Below are positions 8,647 to 16,563 of a DNA stretch of 64,000 nt, piece after piece; the stretch's first letter is position 1, and each line of letters opens with the position of its first letter. The notes under the pieces were generated by a model, which saw only the letters and a program-made list of their open reading frames with translations, was not told where the DNA came from and did no database searches. The position numbers and the translations under genes are program-made. Source of the stretch: Magnetococcales bacterium (GTDB lineage: Bacteria > Pseudomonadota > Magnetococcia > Magnetococcales > JADFYX01); NCBI GenBank assembly GCA_002753565.1, contig PEAM01000015.1, positions 1 through 64,000 on the forward strand, in the 5' to 3' direction.

Positions 8647-9732
8647 ATGTTCCGATTTCTCGTTGCAGCCACCCTCGTTCTTTGCCAAATCGGATTTGCC
8701 GAGGCGGCCCGTCTGAAGGATGTGGTCAATATTGAAGGGGTTCGAGACAACCCTCTGACCGGCTTTGGTCTGGTTGTTGGTTTGAGTGGAACCGGAGACT
8801 CCGGGGCCGCCTTTACCAATCAATCCCTGAAAATGATGCTGGAGCGTATGGGGATCTCGGCAGAGCAGGCCTTTAAGGTGAAAAATGTGGCGTCGGTCAT
8901 GGTGACCGCCACCCTGCCACCGTTTGCTCGCCAGGGTAGCCGACTGGATGTTACCCTCTCCTCTTTGGGGGATGCCAAGACGCTTCAGGGTGGAACACTG
9001 ATCATGACGCCGCTTAAAGGTGCCGATGGTCGTATCTATGCGGTGGCCCAGGGTGCGCTCTCCATCGGTGGTTTTGCAGCGGAAGGGGGGGGCGCCTCTG
9101 TGCAGAAAAACCATCCGACCGTTGGTCGGATTAGTGACGGCGCCATCATCGAGCGGGAGATCAAGTTTAACTTTAATAAAGAGCATAATCTGCAGTTGGC
9201 TCTTAAAAACCCGGATTTTACCACCGCCAGTCGGATTGTTGGCGCCATCAACGATCTCTTCGGCAAAGGTTTGGCGCTTGCCAAAGATTCCGGCACCATC
9301 TCTGTTCGGATTCCTGAAGATTACAAACGGCAGGTGGTCTCTTTTGTCTCTCGTCTGGAGAAGATGCAGGTCAACCCCGACCAGCCGGCCAAGATTGTGG
9401 TCAATGAGCGAACCGGAACCATCGTCATGGGGGACAATGTTCGAGTCTCTACGGTGGCGCTGGCCCATGGCGGGTTGAGTATCAAAGTTAAGGAGAGTCC
9501 GCAAGTCAGTCAGCCCAACGCCTTGGGTGAAGGGGATACGGTGGTGACACCGGATACCGAAATAGAGGCCACCGAATCCGACGCTCGTCTGATTGAGATG
9601 GAGGAGGGGGTCACCTTGGGAGATCTGGTGAGAGGGCTGAACAGCGTGGGTGTGACACCACGGGATTTAATTGCCATCCTGCAAGCGATCAAAGCTTCAG
9701 GGGCACTACAGGCAGAGTTGGAGATTCTCTAA
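8647..9732 (+). CDS. flgI: Flagellar P-ring protein FlgI
   Basis: Periplasmic P-ring subunit around the rod. After a Sec signal peptide ending at AEA (about residue 19), the mature protein starts ARLKDVVNIEGVRDNPL, with GFGLVVGLSGTGDS; the C-terminus has VTPRDLIAILQAIKASGAL. All are classic FlgI features. Length 361 residues. The ATG at 8647 fits the signal peptide; upstream in-frame starts add unrelated sequence. The stop overlaps the flgJ start by one base. Confidence 0.97.
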   Translation: MFRFLVAATLVLCQIGFAEAARLKDVVNIEGVRDNPLTGFGLVVGLSGTGDSGAAFTNQSLKMMLERMGISAEQAFKVKNVASVMVTATLPPFARQGSRLDVTLSSLGDAKTLQGGTLIMTPLKGADGRIYAVAQGALSIGGFAAEGGGASVQKNHPTVGRISDGAIIEREIKFNFNKEHNLQLALKNPDFTTASRIVGAINDLFGKGLALAKDSGTISVRIPEDYKRQVVSFVSRLEKMQVNPDQPAKIVVNERTGTIVMGDNVRVSTVALAHGGLSIKVKESPQVSQPNALGEGDTVVTPDTEIEATESDARLIEMEEGVTLGDLVRGLNSVGVTPRDLIAILQAIKASGALQAELEIL

Positions 9733-10187
9733 TGAATGGTATTGCTCATCCTGGTATGACTCCTGCAACCCCAACACCGAGTGAGACGAAAAGCACCCTC
9801 TCACCACAAGATGCCCTGCGTCTTCGAGAGGCGGCTGCCGATTTTGAGTCCATGTTTGTCAAACAGATGCTCTCATCCATGAGAAAAGCGATCCCCAAAC
9901 AGGATGGGGGGTTGATTAAAGAGAGTCAGGGTGAAAAAATATTTCGTGATTTGCTGGATGCGGAGTATGCTAAGACAACCAGTCGTTCCGGGCAGGGTCT
10001 GGGACTGGGAGCATCCATGTACAAGCAGTTGATAGCACGGTATGGTTTGGCAACCTCTGGGGAGCAGGGTCAGGCGGTTCCCACGGTGGATGAGGCCAGA
10101 CAGAGCGTCAACCAACTCCAGAGAGAGAACAGCGCCTACCGGGCGGCCGGTCAGGGCCAGGTTGGTGGTGTGGGTAGGTCAAACTGA
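9732..10187 (+). CDS. flgJ: Short FlgJ-like rod-binding protein without muramidase domain
   Basis: The protein has only the N-terminal rod-capping domain of FlgJ: ADFESMFVKQMLSSMRKA, then SQGEKIFRDLLDAEYAK and GLGASMYKQL. Enterobacterial FlgJ (about 313 residues) adds a peptidoglycan hydrolase domain, which is absent here (151 residues total). This single-domain form is common in alphaproteobacteria and epsilonproteobacteria; a separate hydrolase would have to clear the cell wall. Translation is coupled to flgI by a one-base overlap. Confidence 0.88.
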   Translation: MNGIAHPGMTPATPTPSETKSTLSPQDALRLREAAADFESMFVKQMLSSMRKAIPKQDGGLIKESQGEKIFRDLLDAEYAKTTSRSGQGLGLGASMYKQLIARYGLATSGEQGQAVPTVDEARQSVNQLQRENSAYRAAGQGQVGGVGRSN

Positions 10188-10270
10188 TTGGTATGCCTTT
10201 TTGGGTTGAGCCGACCGGTTTGGCCAGAGGCCGATCGGGTCGGGTGAAAACCAATAAGGGATAGGAATTC

Positions 10271-10585
10271 ATGGTAACACGAATCAAAAATGTGGATGTG
10301 GGTCGGTTGAATCGAATTTCCGGTTCACGGGTCTCCAAAGCCAAGGGTGGGGCTGTCTCCCGTCCTACAGCCAAAGCGGGGCGAAAGGATGATGTGGATG
10401 TCTCTTCCCTCTCGCGAACCATTGGTTTGGCGGGAGAGGCTGCACAGTCCGCCCCGGATGTGCGCTCCGAGTTGGTTGCCCCCATTCGAGAAGCGTTGGC
10501 CAATGGTAAATATGAGGTTTCCAGCTTGGATATTGCCGACAAAATTTTGCGGCAGGTTCTAATGGAACGGAAAAGATCAGTTTAG
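10271..10585 (+). CDS. flgM: Anti-sigma-28 factor FlgM
   Basis: FlgM binds and inhibits the flagellar sigma factor FliA until it is exported through the completed hook. The C-terminal half carries the typical pattern IREALANGKYEVSSLDIADK followed by ILRQVL; the N-terminal half is basic and unstructured. Length 104 residues is normal. It lies 83 bases after flgJ and 13 bases before flgN, the usual flgM-flgN pairing. Confidence 0.92.
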   Translation: MVTRIKNVDVGRLNRISGSRVSKAKGGAVSRPTAKAGRKDDVDVSSLSRTIGLAGEAAQSAPDVRSELVAPIREALANGKYEVSSLDIADKILRQVLMERKRSV

Positions 10586-10598
10586 GCGGACACTACCC

Positions 10599-11114
10599 AT
10601 GAGCAAAGTTGAGTTCGACCTGCCTGCCGAAATTCGGCAGTTGCAGGATGTGTTGGACCCCTTGATTCGGCTGTTTGAACGTCTTCACCCCTTGCTGTTA
10701 AAAGAGCGGGAAGCTTTGAACGCTCGCAAGCCAGAGGTGTTGGAAGGGGCTTCGGAGTCGGTCCGCGCCACCCTGGAAGAGATCTACAAAACCGATCAAC
10801 TGCGCCAGCGTCTGACCGCCCGTTTGGGCGCACTCCTGGGCTTGGGACCGGACCAACTGAGCTTGAAACATCTCAATGAGGCGTTGGGTGGTGATTCTGG
10901 TCTGCCGAGCTATCGTGAACGGTTGACCCAGGCTATTCAGAAGGCTGAAGTGCTTAACCGAGAGAATCAGGCGATCTTTGCCGGGGTTCTCTCAGCAACG
11001 GAGTCGATGCTTCGGGTGCTGAAGGAGGGAAATCAGGGACCGGTCTCCTCTTATAACAGGCGGGGTGATCGTCAGCCAGGCGCCAATTTCCATTTTCTCT
11101 CCAGGCAGCTTTAA
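10599..11114 (+). CDS. flgN: FlgN-type flagellar export chaperone
   Basis: Cytoplasmic chaperone for the hook-filament junction proteins FlgK and FlgL. The 171-residue protein is nearly all helical with leucine-rich heptads (about residues 10-140) and ends in the FlgN-type tail with YNRRGDRQPG. Sequence conservation in this family is low, so the call rests on length, helical pattern, tail and position directly after flgM. Confidence 0.82.
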   Translation: MSKVEFDLPAEIRQLQDVLDPLIRLFERLHPLLLKEREALNARKPEVLEGASESVRATLEEIYKTDQLRQRLTARLGALLGLGPDQLSLKHLNEALGGDSGLPSYRERLTQAIQKAEVLNRENQAIFAGVLSATESMLRVLKEGNQGPVSSYNRRGDRQPGANFHFLSRQL

Positions 11115-11182
11115 GCGTGACTACTCAAATTAATGGTTGTATGAACTTTTCAATCTTGGTTGGCGAGGGGGGCTTAAGCTCT

Positions 11183-11197
11183 GCCTTTCGGAAAGGC
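11183..11197 (+). other. Small hairpin in the csrA leader
   Basis: GCCTTT, CGG, AAAGGC forms a compact 6-pair stem about 27 bases before the csrA start. No T-run follows, so it is not a standard terminator. CsrA often represses its own translation by binding GGA in hairpin loops; here CGGA sits at the loop, which would fit but is inference. Confidence 0.35.
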
Positions 11198-11223
11198 CAA
11201 TTTGAAATGAGAGGCGTTGGGCC

Positions 11224-11457
11224 ATGCTGATCCTGACTAGACGAATTGGAGAGAGTTTAAATATTGGTGATGAGATCAAGATTACCCTTTTGGGCATCAA
11301 GGGAAATCAGGTTCGCATCGGTATTGATGCACCCAAACATGTTCAGGTTCATCGGGAAGAGATCTATGACAAGATCAAACGAGAGACCCGAAAAGCCAAC
11401 CGGAAAATGTCTGACGAGGTGTTGGATCAGGCCTCTCGCATTCTCTCCGGCAATTGA
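11224..11457 (+). CDS. csrA: Translational regulator CsrA
   Basis: Dimeric RNA-binding protein that represses or stabilises mRNAs by binding GGA motifs. The start [20 protein letters not shown] and the segment [19 protein letters not shown] are diagnostic, including the Arg (VHREE) that contacts RNA. Length 77 residues, slightly longer than E. coli (61). It ends the flagellar block, a common position, where CsrA can couple flagellar assembly to translation. The following 193 bases to 11650 hold only a weak stem (GCTA/TAGC) before a T-run near 11525. Confidence 0.97.
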   Translation: MLILTRRIGESLNIGDEIKITLLGIKGNQVRIGIDAPKHVQVHREEIYDKIKRETRKANRKMSDEVLDQASRILSGN

Positions 11458-11650
11458 TACCACTCCCTTCTTCTCCCCCTCTTTTTTTTAGGATCAGGGG
11501 GTGGATTGAGCCTCTCCTTCCTGGCTACCTTAGCGGTTTTTTGTTATTTTCTCCTTCTGTTTCATTATGATTATCGATTAACCATCTTGGCTGGATGGTC
11601 TTCTCGCTCTTTCGCTTGCTGCGTTGGGGGGGGCTGAAAAAGTGAGGGTT

Positions 11651-12667
11651 ATGATAGAACGACTGCCCATTCCTGTTCAGGAAGAAGAACCCCCGGCTCT
11701 GCTGGTGGTTATCGATACCGAAGAGGAGTTTGACTGGCATAGACCGCTGGATAGGCAGGCCACTTCGGTCAAGGCCCTCTCTCAAATTCACCTGGTTCAA
11801 GATCTGTTTGATACCTACGGCATCACCCCCACCTATGTTGTGGACTGGCCGGTGGCCTCTCAAGAGGCCGGCTTTGCCCCGCTTAAATCCTTTGCCGATG
11901 CTGGACGTGCCGTTATCGGTACCCATCTCCACCCCTGGGTCTCTCCCCCTTACGAGGAGGATGTCACCCCTTTCAACTCGTTTCCGGGTAATCTTCCCCG
12001 CCCGTTGGAGGCGGAAAAACTGCATCGATTGAGTGCGAAAATTACCGACTCTTTTGGTCATCGGCCCCTGGTCTATAAGGCGGGCCGGTATGGTTTGGGT
12101 CCTCATACGGCAGAGATATTGGCGGAACAGGGGTACCTGGTGGATCTGAGTGCCTGTCCCGCTTTTGATTACAGTCCTGGAGAGGGGGGGCCAGACTATA
12201 GCAACTATTCTGCCCACCCCTATTGGTTTGGTCCCGGGAGAGCGCTGCTGGGGCTGCCAAGAACCGGGGCTTTTGTCGGCTATCTGCAACGGCAGGCCGG
12301 ATGGCTCTACCCTCTTGCCACCCACCCGGCTTTAAGGTGGGCGAAGGGGCCGGGTATTCTTTCACGGTTGGGTGCTTTGGACCGGTTGGGACTCTCCCCG
12401 GAGGGGTACGATTTTTCCGATTTAAAACGGTTGACGGATGCCCAGTTACGTTTGGGGGTTCGCACCTTCTCCTTCTGTTTCCACTCCCCTTCCGTGATGC
12501 CGGGATGCACCCCCTTTGTGAGTAATCAAGCCGATCTGGAACAGTTTCTGGACCGTTTTCGCCACTATTTTGACTATTTTCTGGGTCAACTGAAGGGGGT
12601 AAGCTGGACCCCTCTTACCTATCGTGATCATCTGATCAAATCCTCGACAGGGAGAATAACAACTTGA
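11651..12667 (+). CDS. Polysaccharide deacetylase (NodB-like), glycan locus
   Basis: Carbohydrate esterase 4-type fold, predicted to remove N- or O-acetyl groups from a sugar. Motif 1 is VVIDTEEEFDW (residues about 20-30), with the WALW/XrtA-type form in which an Asp is followed by TEEEFDW; motif 2 is GTHLHPWV; a later FSFCFHSPSVMPGCTPFV resembles the C-terminal His motif. Length 338 residues; ATG at 11651 has a GAGG element. It overlaps the carbamoyltransferase start by 4 bases, so both are translated together. No signal peptide, so action is likely on a cytoplasmic or lipid-linked precursor. Confidence 0.82.
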   Translation: MIERLPIPVQEEEPPALLVVIDTEEEFDWHRPLDRQATSVKALSQIHLVQDLFDTYGITPTYVVDWPVASQEAGFAPLKSFADAGRAVIGTHLHPWVSPPYEEDVTPFNSFPGNLPRPLEAEKLHRLSAKITDSFGHRPLVYKAGRYGLGPHTAEILAEQGYLVDLSACPAFDYSPGEGGPDYSNYSAHPYWFGPGRALLGLPRTGAFVGYLQRQAGWLYPLATHPALRWAKGPGILSRLGALDRLGLSPEGYDFSDLKRLTDAQLRLGVRTFSFCFHSPSVMPGCTPFVSNQADLEQFLDRFRHYFDYFLGQLKGVSWTPLTYRDHLIKSSTGRITT

Positions 12668-14484
12668 AAATTCTAGGGATTTCAGCGCTGGATAAGGATG
12701 CGACGGTCTCTGTTGTGGAAGAGGGGGAGATTCTCTTTGCTGCCGGAGAGGAGCGTTTTAGCCGCAAAAAACAGCATGCCGGTTTCCCCTATCTGGCGTT
12801 GGAGGCGGCGCTGTCACACTGTCAACTGCAGGCTGAGGATATCGACCGGGTAGCCTACCCTTTCATGGAGGCCTCTGCAGAGGTCAAGATGATGCGCCGA
12901 GGTTTTGAAGAGGAGAATCGGCTTCTGCGGGAAAAAAAGATGGCCGACCCAAGAGCCGCCATAGCCCGTGCCAAAAAGCGGATTCCACCTCGCAGCCAGC
13001 CTGTTCAGGGGCTGCCTCATCCCAACAAAAAGATGGAGAAGGGGTTTTTAAAAGAGCGGTTCTACCACTGGGCAGGCACCTCCCCATCTTTCTCCGGGTG
13101 GGCCGCTTATCGAGCCGGGCAGCAGTGGCTGGATGAGGCGATAAAAGGCCATGCTCACTGGCAGCAGGCGTTGGAAGAGGGGTTGACCCGCTACGGCCTG
13201 GAAAAAAAACTCAGCCGTTTTGACCACCACCACACCCACGCGGTTGGGGCCTATCATATGAGCGGTTTTGACCGGGCCTTGGTTGTCACTTTGGATGGTT
13301 ATGGCAGTGGTCTGGCTGGCTCTGTCTCGCTGGGGGAGGGGGGTAAGATACGTCGGTTGGACGGTATCGCCTTCCCTTTCTCTTTGGGCACCTTTTACGA
13401 AACCGTAACCTCCTCCTTGGGGTTCAACCCAGACCGCCATGCCGGAAAAATAGTCGGCTTGGCCGCTTATGGCGATCCTGCTTTGCTCTCTGAACTGCTG
13501 CTCTCCCGTTTCGACCGGTCACAACCGGGCCATTTTCGTATGTTTCAGAGTCTGAACGTCTACTTTTCCCGTGCCCTGGCCTCCCACTTTCCCATGGTGG
13601 ATGTGGCGGCGGCCTATCAGGCGGTGTTGGAGCTGGTGGCCGGAGAGGTGGTGGCGCATTGGGCCAAGAAGATGGCGTGTGACCATCTGGTTCTGGCCGG
13701 CGGGGTGACCGCCAACGTCAAGATGAACCAACGGCTGTTTGAGCTGGAAGAGATTCGAGGGCTGTTTGTCTATCCCAACATGGGGGATGGGGGGACCGGC
13801 AGCGGGGCCGCTCTGGCCCTCTCTTCTTCTTCAAGGCGGAGCCAGCCCATGGATTCCGCTTATCTGGGGCCGGCCTACTCGGAAGAGGCGATGTTGACCG
13901 CCTTGAATCAGGCAGGGCTTACGTATCGTCAGCCGCCCAATCTGGCGGAGGAGGTGGCCGCGCTGATCCACTCAGGCAAGGTGGTGGCCCGTTTTTCCGG
14001 GCGTATGGAGTATGGTCCTCGGGCTTTGGGTAACCGGTCGATCCTTTATCATGCCCGCCAGCCGGATGTCAATCAGTGGCTTAATCAGCGTTTGGGGCGG
14101 ACCGAGTTCATGCCGTTTGCCCCGGTTACCCTCTGGGAGGCTCGGGAGCGCTGTTATCATAACCTGGATGGTGCCGAATTGGCGGCCCAGTTCATGACCG
14201 TCACCTTCGACTGTACCGACTGGATGAAGGCAACCTGTCCGGCGGCGGTGCATGTGGATGGTACGGCCAGACCACAACTGATTCGTCGTGGTGTCAACCC
14301 GGACTACTATGACATCTTAAAAGCCTACGAAAAGCTCTCCGGAATCCCCTCACTGATCAATACCAGCTTCAATATGCATGAGGAGCCGATTGTCTGTACC
14401 CCTCAGGATGCCGTGCGGGCTTTTGTGCAGGGGGATCTGGATGTGCTGGTCATGGGCCCTTTTTTGGTTAATCACAGCGACTGA
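12664..14484 (+). CDS. Carbamoyltransferase (NodU/TobZ family)
   Basis: Predicted to transfer a carbamoyl group from carbamoyl phosphate, via carbamoyl-adenylate, to a sugar hydroxyl. The N-terminal ASKHA-type domain begins MKILGISALDKDATVSVVEE; the metal/ATP site region has FDHHHTHAVGAYHMSGF (about residue 190) and VTLDGYGSG; the C-terminal part has GRMEYGPRALGNRSIL (about residue 445) and LINTSFNMHEEPIV, all conserved in this family. Length 606 residues is usual. TTG start overlaps the deacetylase stop. The 3' end overlaps the convergent Mor-type gene by 17 bases. Confidence 0.9.
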   Translation: MKILGISALDKDATVSVVEEGEILFAAGEERFSRKKQHAGFPYLALEAALSHCQLQAEDIDRVAYPFMEASAEVKMMRRGFEEENRLLREKKMADPRAAIARAKKRIPPRSQPVQGLPHPNKKMEKGFLKERFYHWAGTSPSFSGWAAYRAGQQWLDEAIKGHAHWQQALEEGLTRYGLEKKLSRFDHHHTHAVGAYHMSGFDRALVVTLDGYGSGLAGSVSLGEGGKIRRLDGIAFPFSLGTFYETVTSSLGFNPDRHAGKIVGLAAYGDPALLSELLLSRFDRSQPGHFRMFQSLNVYFSRALASHFPMVDVAAAYQAVLELVAGEVVAHWAKKMACDHLVLAGGVTANVKMNQRLFELEEIRGLFVYPNMGDGGTGSGAALALSSSSRRSQPMDSAYLGPAYSEEAMLTALNQAGLTYRQPPNLAEEVAALIHSGKVVARFSGRMEYGPRALGNRSILYHARQPDVNQWLNQRLGRTEFMPFAPVTLWEARERCYHNLDGAELAAQFMTVTFDCTDWMKATCPAAVHVDGTARPQLIRRGVNPDYYDILKAYEKLSGIPSLINTSFNMHEEPIVCTPQDAVRAFVQGDLDVLVMGPFLVNHSD

Positions 14485-14824
14485 GAATGGTGTAGATCTG
14501 CCTTTCGGTCAGCTCCATCTTGCGGGCAATGTCCGGGACCTTTCCGCCGCTATCATAGAGACGGATGATCTCTCTGTTACGATTGGCCCGTTTGGCCTTG
14601 GCAGCCCGCGCGATGGAGAGGGTCTCACCACCAAAATATCGGCTCATGAGTTGGGCCTGCTCCAGACCCAGCAGTTGCGAGAGTTTGTGTTGAATTTTTA
14701 TTTTTTTGGGAATGAAGAGCCTGGTTCCTGCGCAGTGGTTTAACAGGGTCATGGCCCCTTCATAGCCGATGATATCTTTTATCTCTACCAAGGATTCTGG
14801 GAACTCTGTCTCTGGTATGTTCAT
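14468..14824 (-). CDS. Mor transcription activator family protein
   Basis: DNA-binding regulator related to Mor and C of phage Mu. The 118-residue protein has an N-terminal dimerisation part (LVEIKDIIGYEGAMTLLNHCAG) and a C-terminal helix-turn-helix (NREIIRLYDSGGKVPDIARK, then LTERQIYTIL). The ATG at 14824 has GGAGAG at good distance; a start at 14839 would add five residues. No other phage gene is nearby, so it looks like a captured regulator rather than part of a prophage. It is convergent with and overlaps the carbamoyltransferase gene by 17 bases, and is divergent from the O-ligase-like gene at 15069. Confidence 0.82.
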   Translation of the reverse strand: MNIPETEFPESLVEIKDIIGYEGAMTLLNHCAGTRLFIPKKIKIQHKLSQLLGLEQAQLMSRYFGGETLSIARAAKAKRANRNREIIRLYDSGGKVPDIARKMELTERQIYTILSRCD

Positions 14825-14850
14825 GGTAACTCTCCGCAAAGTAGTTGAAA

Positions 14851-14911
14851 TTTTCAGTTATCCTCTGCTATGGACGGGGAGAAAGGGAGATGAAGGTTTT
14901 CAGCTACCCTC
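14851..14911. repeat. Two direct repeats upstream of the Mor-type gene
   Basis: TTTTCAGTTATCCTC at 14851-14865 and TTTTCAGCTACCCTC at 14897-14911 match at 13 of 15 bases, 46 bases apart, between the Mor-type gene and the divergent O-ligase-like gene. They could be regulator binding sites; this is a guess from position. Confidence 0.35.
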
Positions 14912-15068
14912 AACAAGGGGTGTCTGTTCAACGGTGCAATCCAGGATCAAGCTCATTTTGTTCCGGTTCCAAAGAGGCGGGATGGTGTATACTCGATAGT
15001 TTGTCTTCATGTGTGTTGGGGGGGGCTCCTCCCAATAGAGATGGCTCCTTGACTTAGAATGACGGTTC

Positions 15069-16532
15069 ATGCGGGATCTTTTCTTAACGCTCTTTATTTT
15101 TGGTATGCTCCCCAACGCCTTTTTGCAGCCGCAAGTCGGGCTGTATCTATGGACCTGGATCAGCTACATGAATCCCCACCGTCTGACCTGGAGCTATGCC
15201 TACTCCTTTCGGTTTAATCTGTTTGTCGCCCTGGTCACCATTCTTGGGATTATCTACTCCTGGGGGAAGACCTCTAAAATTCCCCGATTTTTCCCCGTTT
15301 ATCTCATGGGTCTCTTTTTTGTCTGGACGACAATCACCAGCTTTTATGCCTTTAGTCCTGGTAATGCCTGGAAGGAGTGGGAGCAGTTTTTAAAAATCTA
15401 CCTGATGATCATCGCCACCTTCCTTTTGGTGGACTCCCGCAAATCGTTGAGCATCCTGATGGTTATCATCACCTTTTCCATCGGTTTTTTTGGGGTGAAA
15501 GGGGGGATTTTTACCATCACAACCGGGGGGCGTTTTCATATTGTTGGCCCGAGCGAGTCTTTCTTTTCCGACAACAACACCTTTGCCCTGGCAGAGATCA
15601 TGGTTTTTCCGCTGTTTCTCTTTTTACGCAGCCAGGCCAAACATTGGCTGTTGCGGTTCTCTTTTCTTGTCATGACCTTTTTGGCGGTACTTTCGGTGGT
15701 GGGGAGCTACTCTCGAGGAGGCCTGGTCGGCTTGGCGGTGGTTATTATCTATTTCTGGTTGAGAACACCGGGCAAGATAAAAATTACCGTGATTTTGGCG
15801 CTGGTACTGCCGGTGATTGCCACCTCCATGCCGGAAAAGTGGCAAAACCGGATGTATGTGTTGGCAGAGGAGATTGAAATACCGGTCCAAATCAAGGAGT
15901 TGTTGGAAGTACGTTCTGTTTTTGACCAAAGAAATGACCCCTTTCCCCTAGATGCCAAAAAAGAGGAGGTGCCAGAGGGGGAGACCAGTGAGTTGATGGA
16001 GGATCTCTCCGTGCAGGGCCGTTTTGAGGCGTGGACCTTTGCCTGGAATCTTGTCCAAGATCGGCCTATCGTCGGTGGAGGGTTCCGCATGTTTCGCCAG
16101 GATGCCTTCGATATCTATCATCCGGGGGTCAGGCGACGGGATGCGCACAGTATCTATTTTGAGGTGATGGGAGAGCAGGGTTTTGTCGGGTTGGTACTCT
16201 GGCTCATGCTGCACATTTCGGCTTTTCGGGTGCGAGGCCGGATAATGAAATTAACCAAAAACTTGCCGGAACTCAACTGGGCCTATGAGCTGGCTCGATA
16301 CATCGGTATCGGCATGATGGGCTATTATGCGGCGGGTGCCTTTTTGGGGTTGGCCTACTTTGACCTGCCCTTCCATTACATCTCGATTCTGGTCATCCTT
16401 CAGGTGTTGGTTGAAAAGGAGTTGTCGAAAAATGAGCCACCGAAAAAACGGGGGCGGTTTCCCCATATTCCCAAGAAAATCAGAGAGGCCATACCGGCCG
16501 AGCCTTCTGCCCCGGTAGCTCCACCAGGTTGA
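15069..16532 (+). CDS. O-antigen-ligase-like membrane protein, exosortase-A-associated type
   Basis: Integral membrane protein with about 10-12 hydrophobic helices. The start MRDLFLTLFIFGMLPNAFLQ with the WTWISYMNPHRLTW segment is characteristic of the putative O-glycosylation ligase found beside exosortase A genes. The large periplasmic loop (about residues 265-360) precedes a Wzy_C-type segment with RPIVGGGFRMF and HSIYFEVMGEQGFVGL, which includes the conserved His. Predicted to polymerise or ligate lipid-linked glycan in the inner membrane. Length 487 residues. The C-terminus is basic and proline-rich. Confidence 0.85.
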   Translation: MRDLFLTLFIFGMLPNAFLQPQVGLYLWTWISYMNPHRLTWSYAYSFRFNLFVALVTILGIIYSWGKTSKIPRFFPVYLMGLFFVWTTITSFYAFSPGNAWKEWEQFLKIYLMIIATFLLVDSRKSLSILMVIITFSIGFFGVKGGIFTITTGGRFHIVGPSESFFSDNNTFALAEIMVFPLFLFLRSQAKHWLLRFSFLVMTFLAVLSVVGSYSRGGLVGLAVVIIYFWLRTPGKIKITVILALVLPVIATSMPEKWQNRMYVLAEEIEIPVQIKELLEVRSVFDQRNDPFPLDAKKEEVPEGETSELMEDLSVQGRFEAWTFAWNLVQDRPIVGGGFRMFRQDAFDIYHPGVRRRDAHSIYFEVMGEQGFVGLVLWLMLHISAFRVRGRIMKLTKNLPELNWAYELARYIGIGMMGYYAAGAFLGLAYFDLPFHYISILVILQVLVEKELSKNEPPKKRGRFPHIPKKIREAIPAEPSAPVAPPG

Positions 16533-16563
16533 ACCTGGAAACCGTTTCCAGGTTGAATCGCCC

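Noticed and set aside
14468-14824. Prophage remnant suggested by the Mor-type gene
   Set aside because: No integrase, structural, lysis or other phage gene is found on either side; neighbours are glycan genes.
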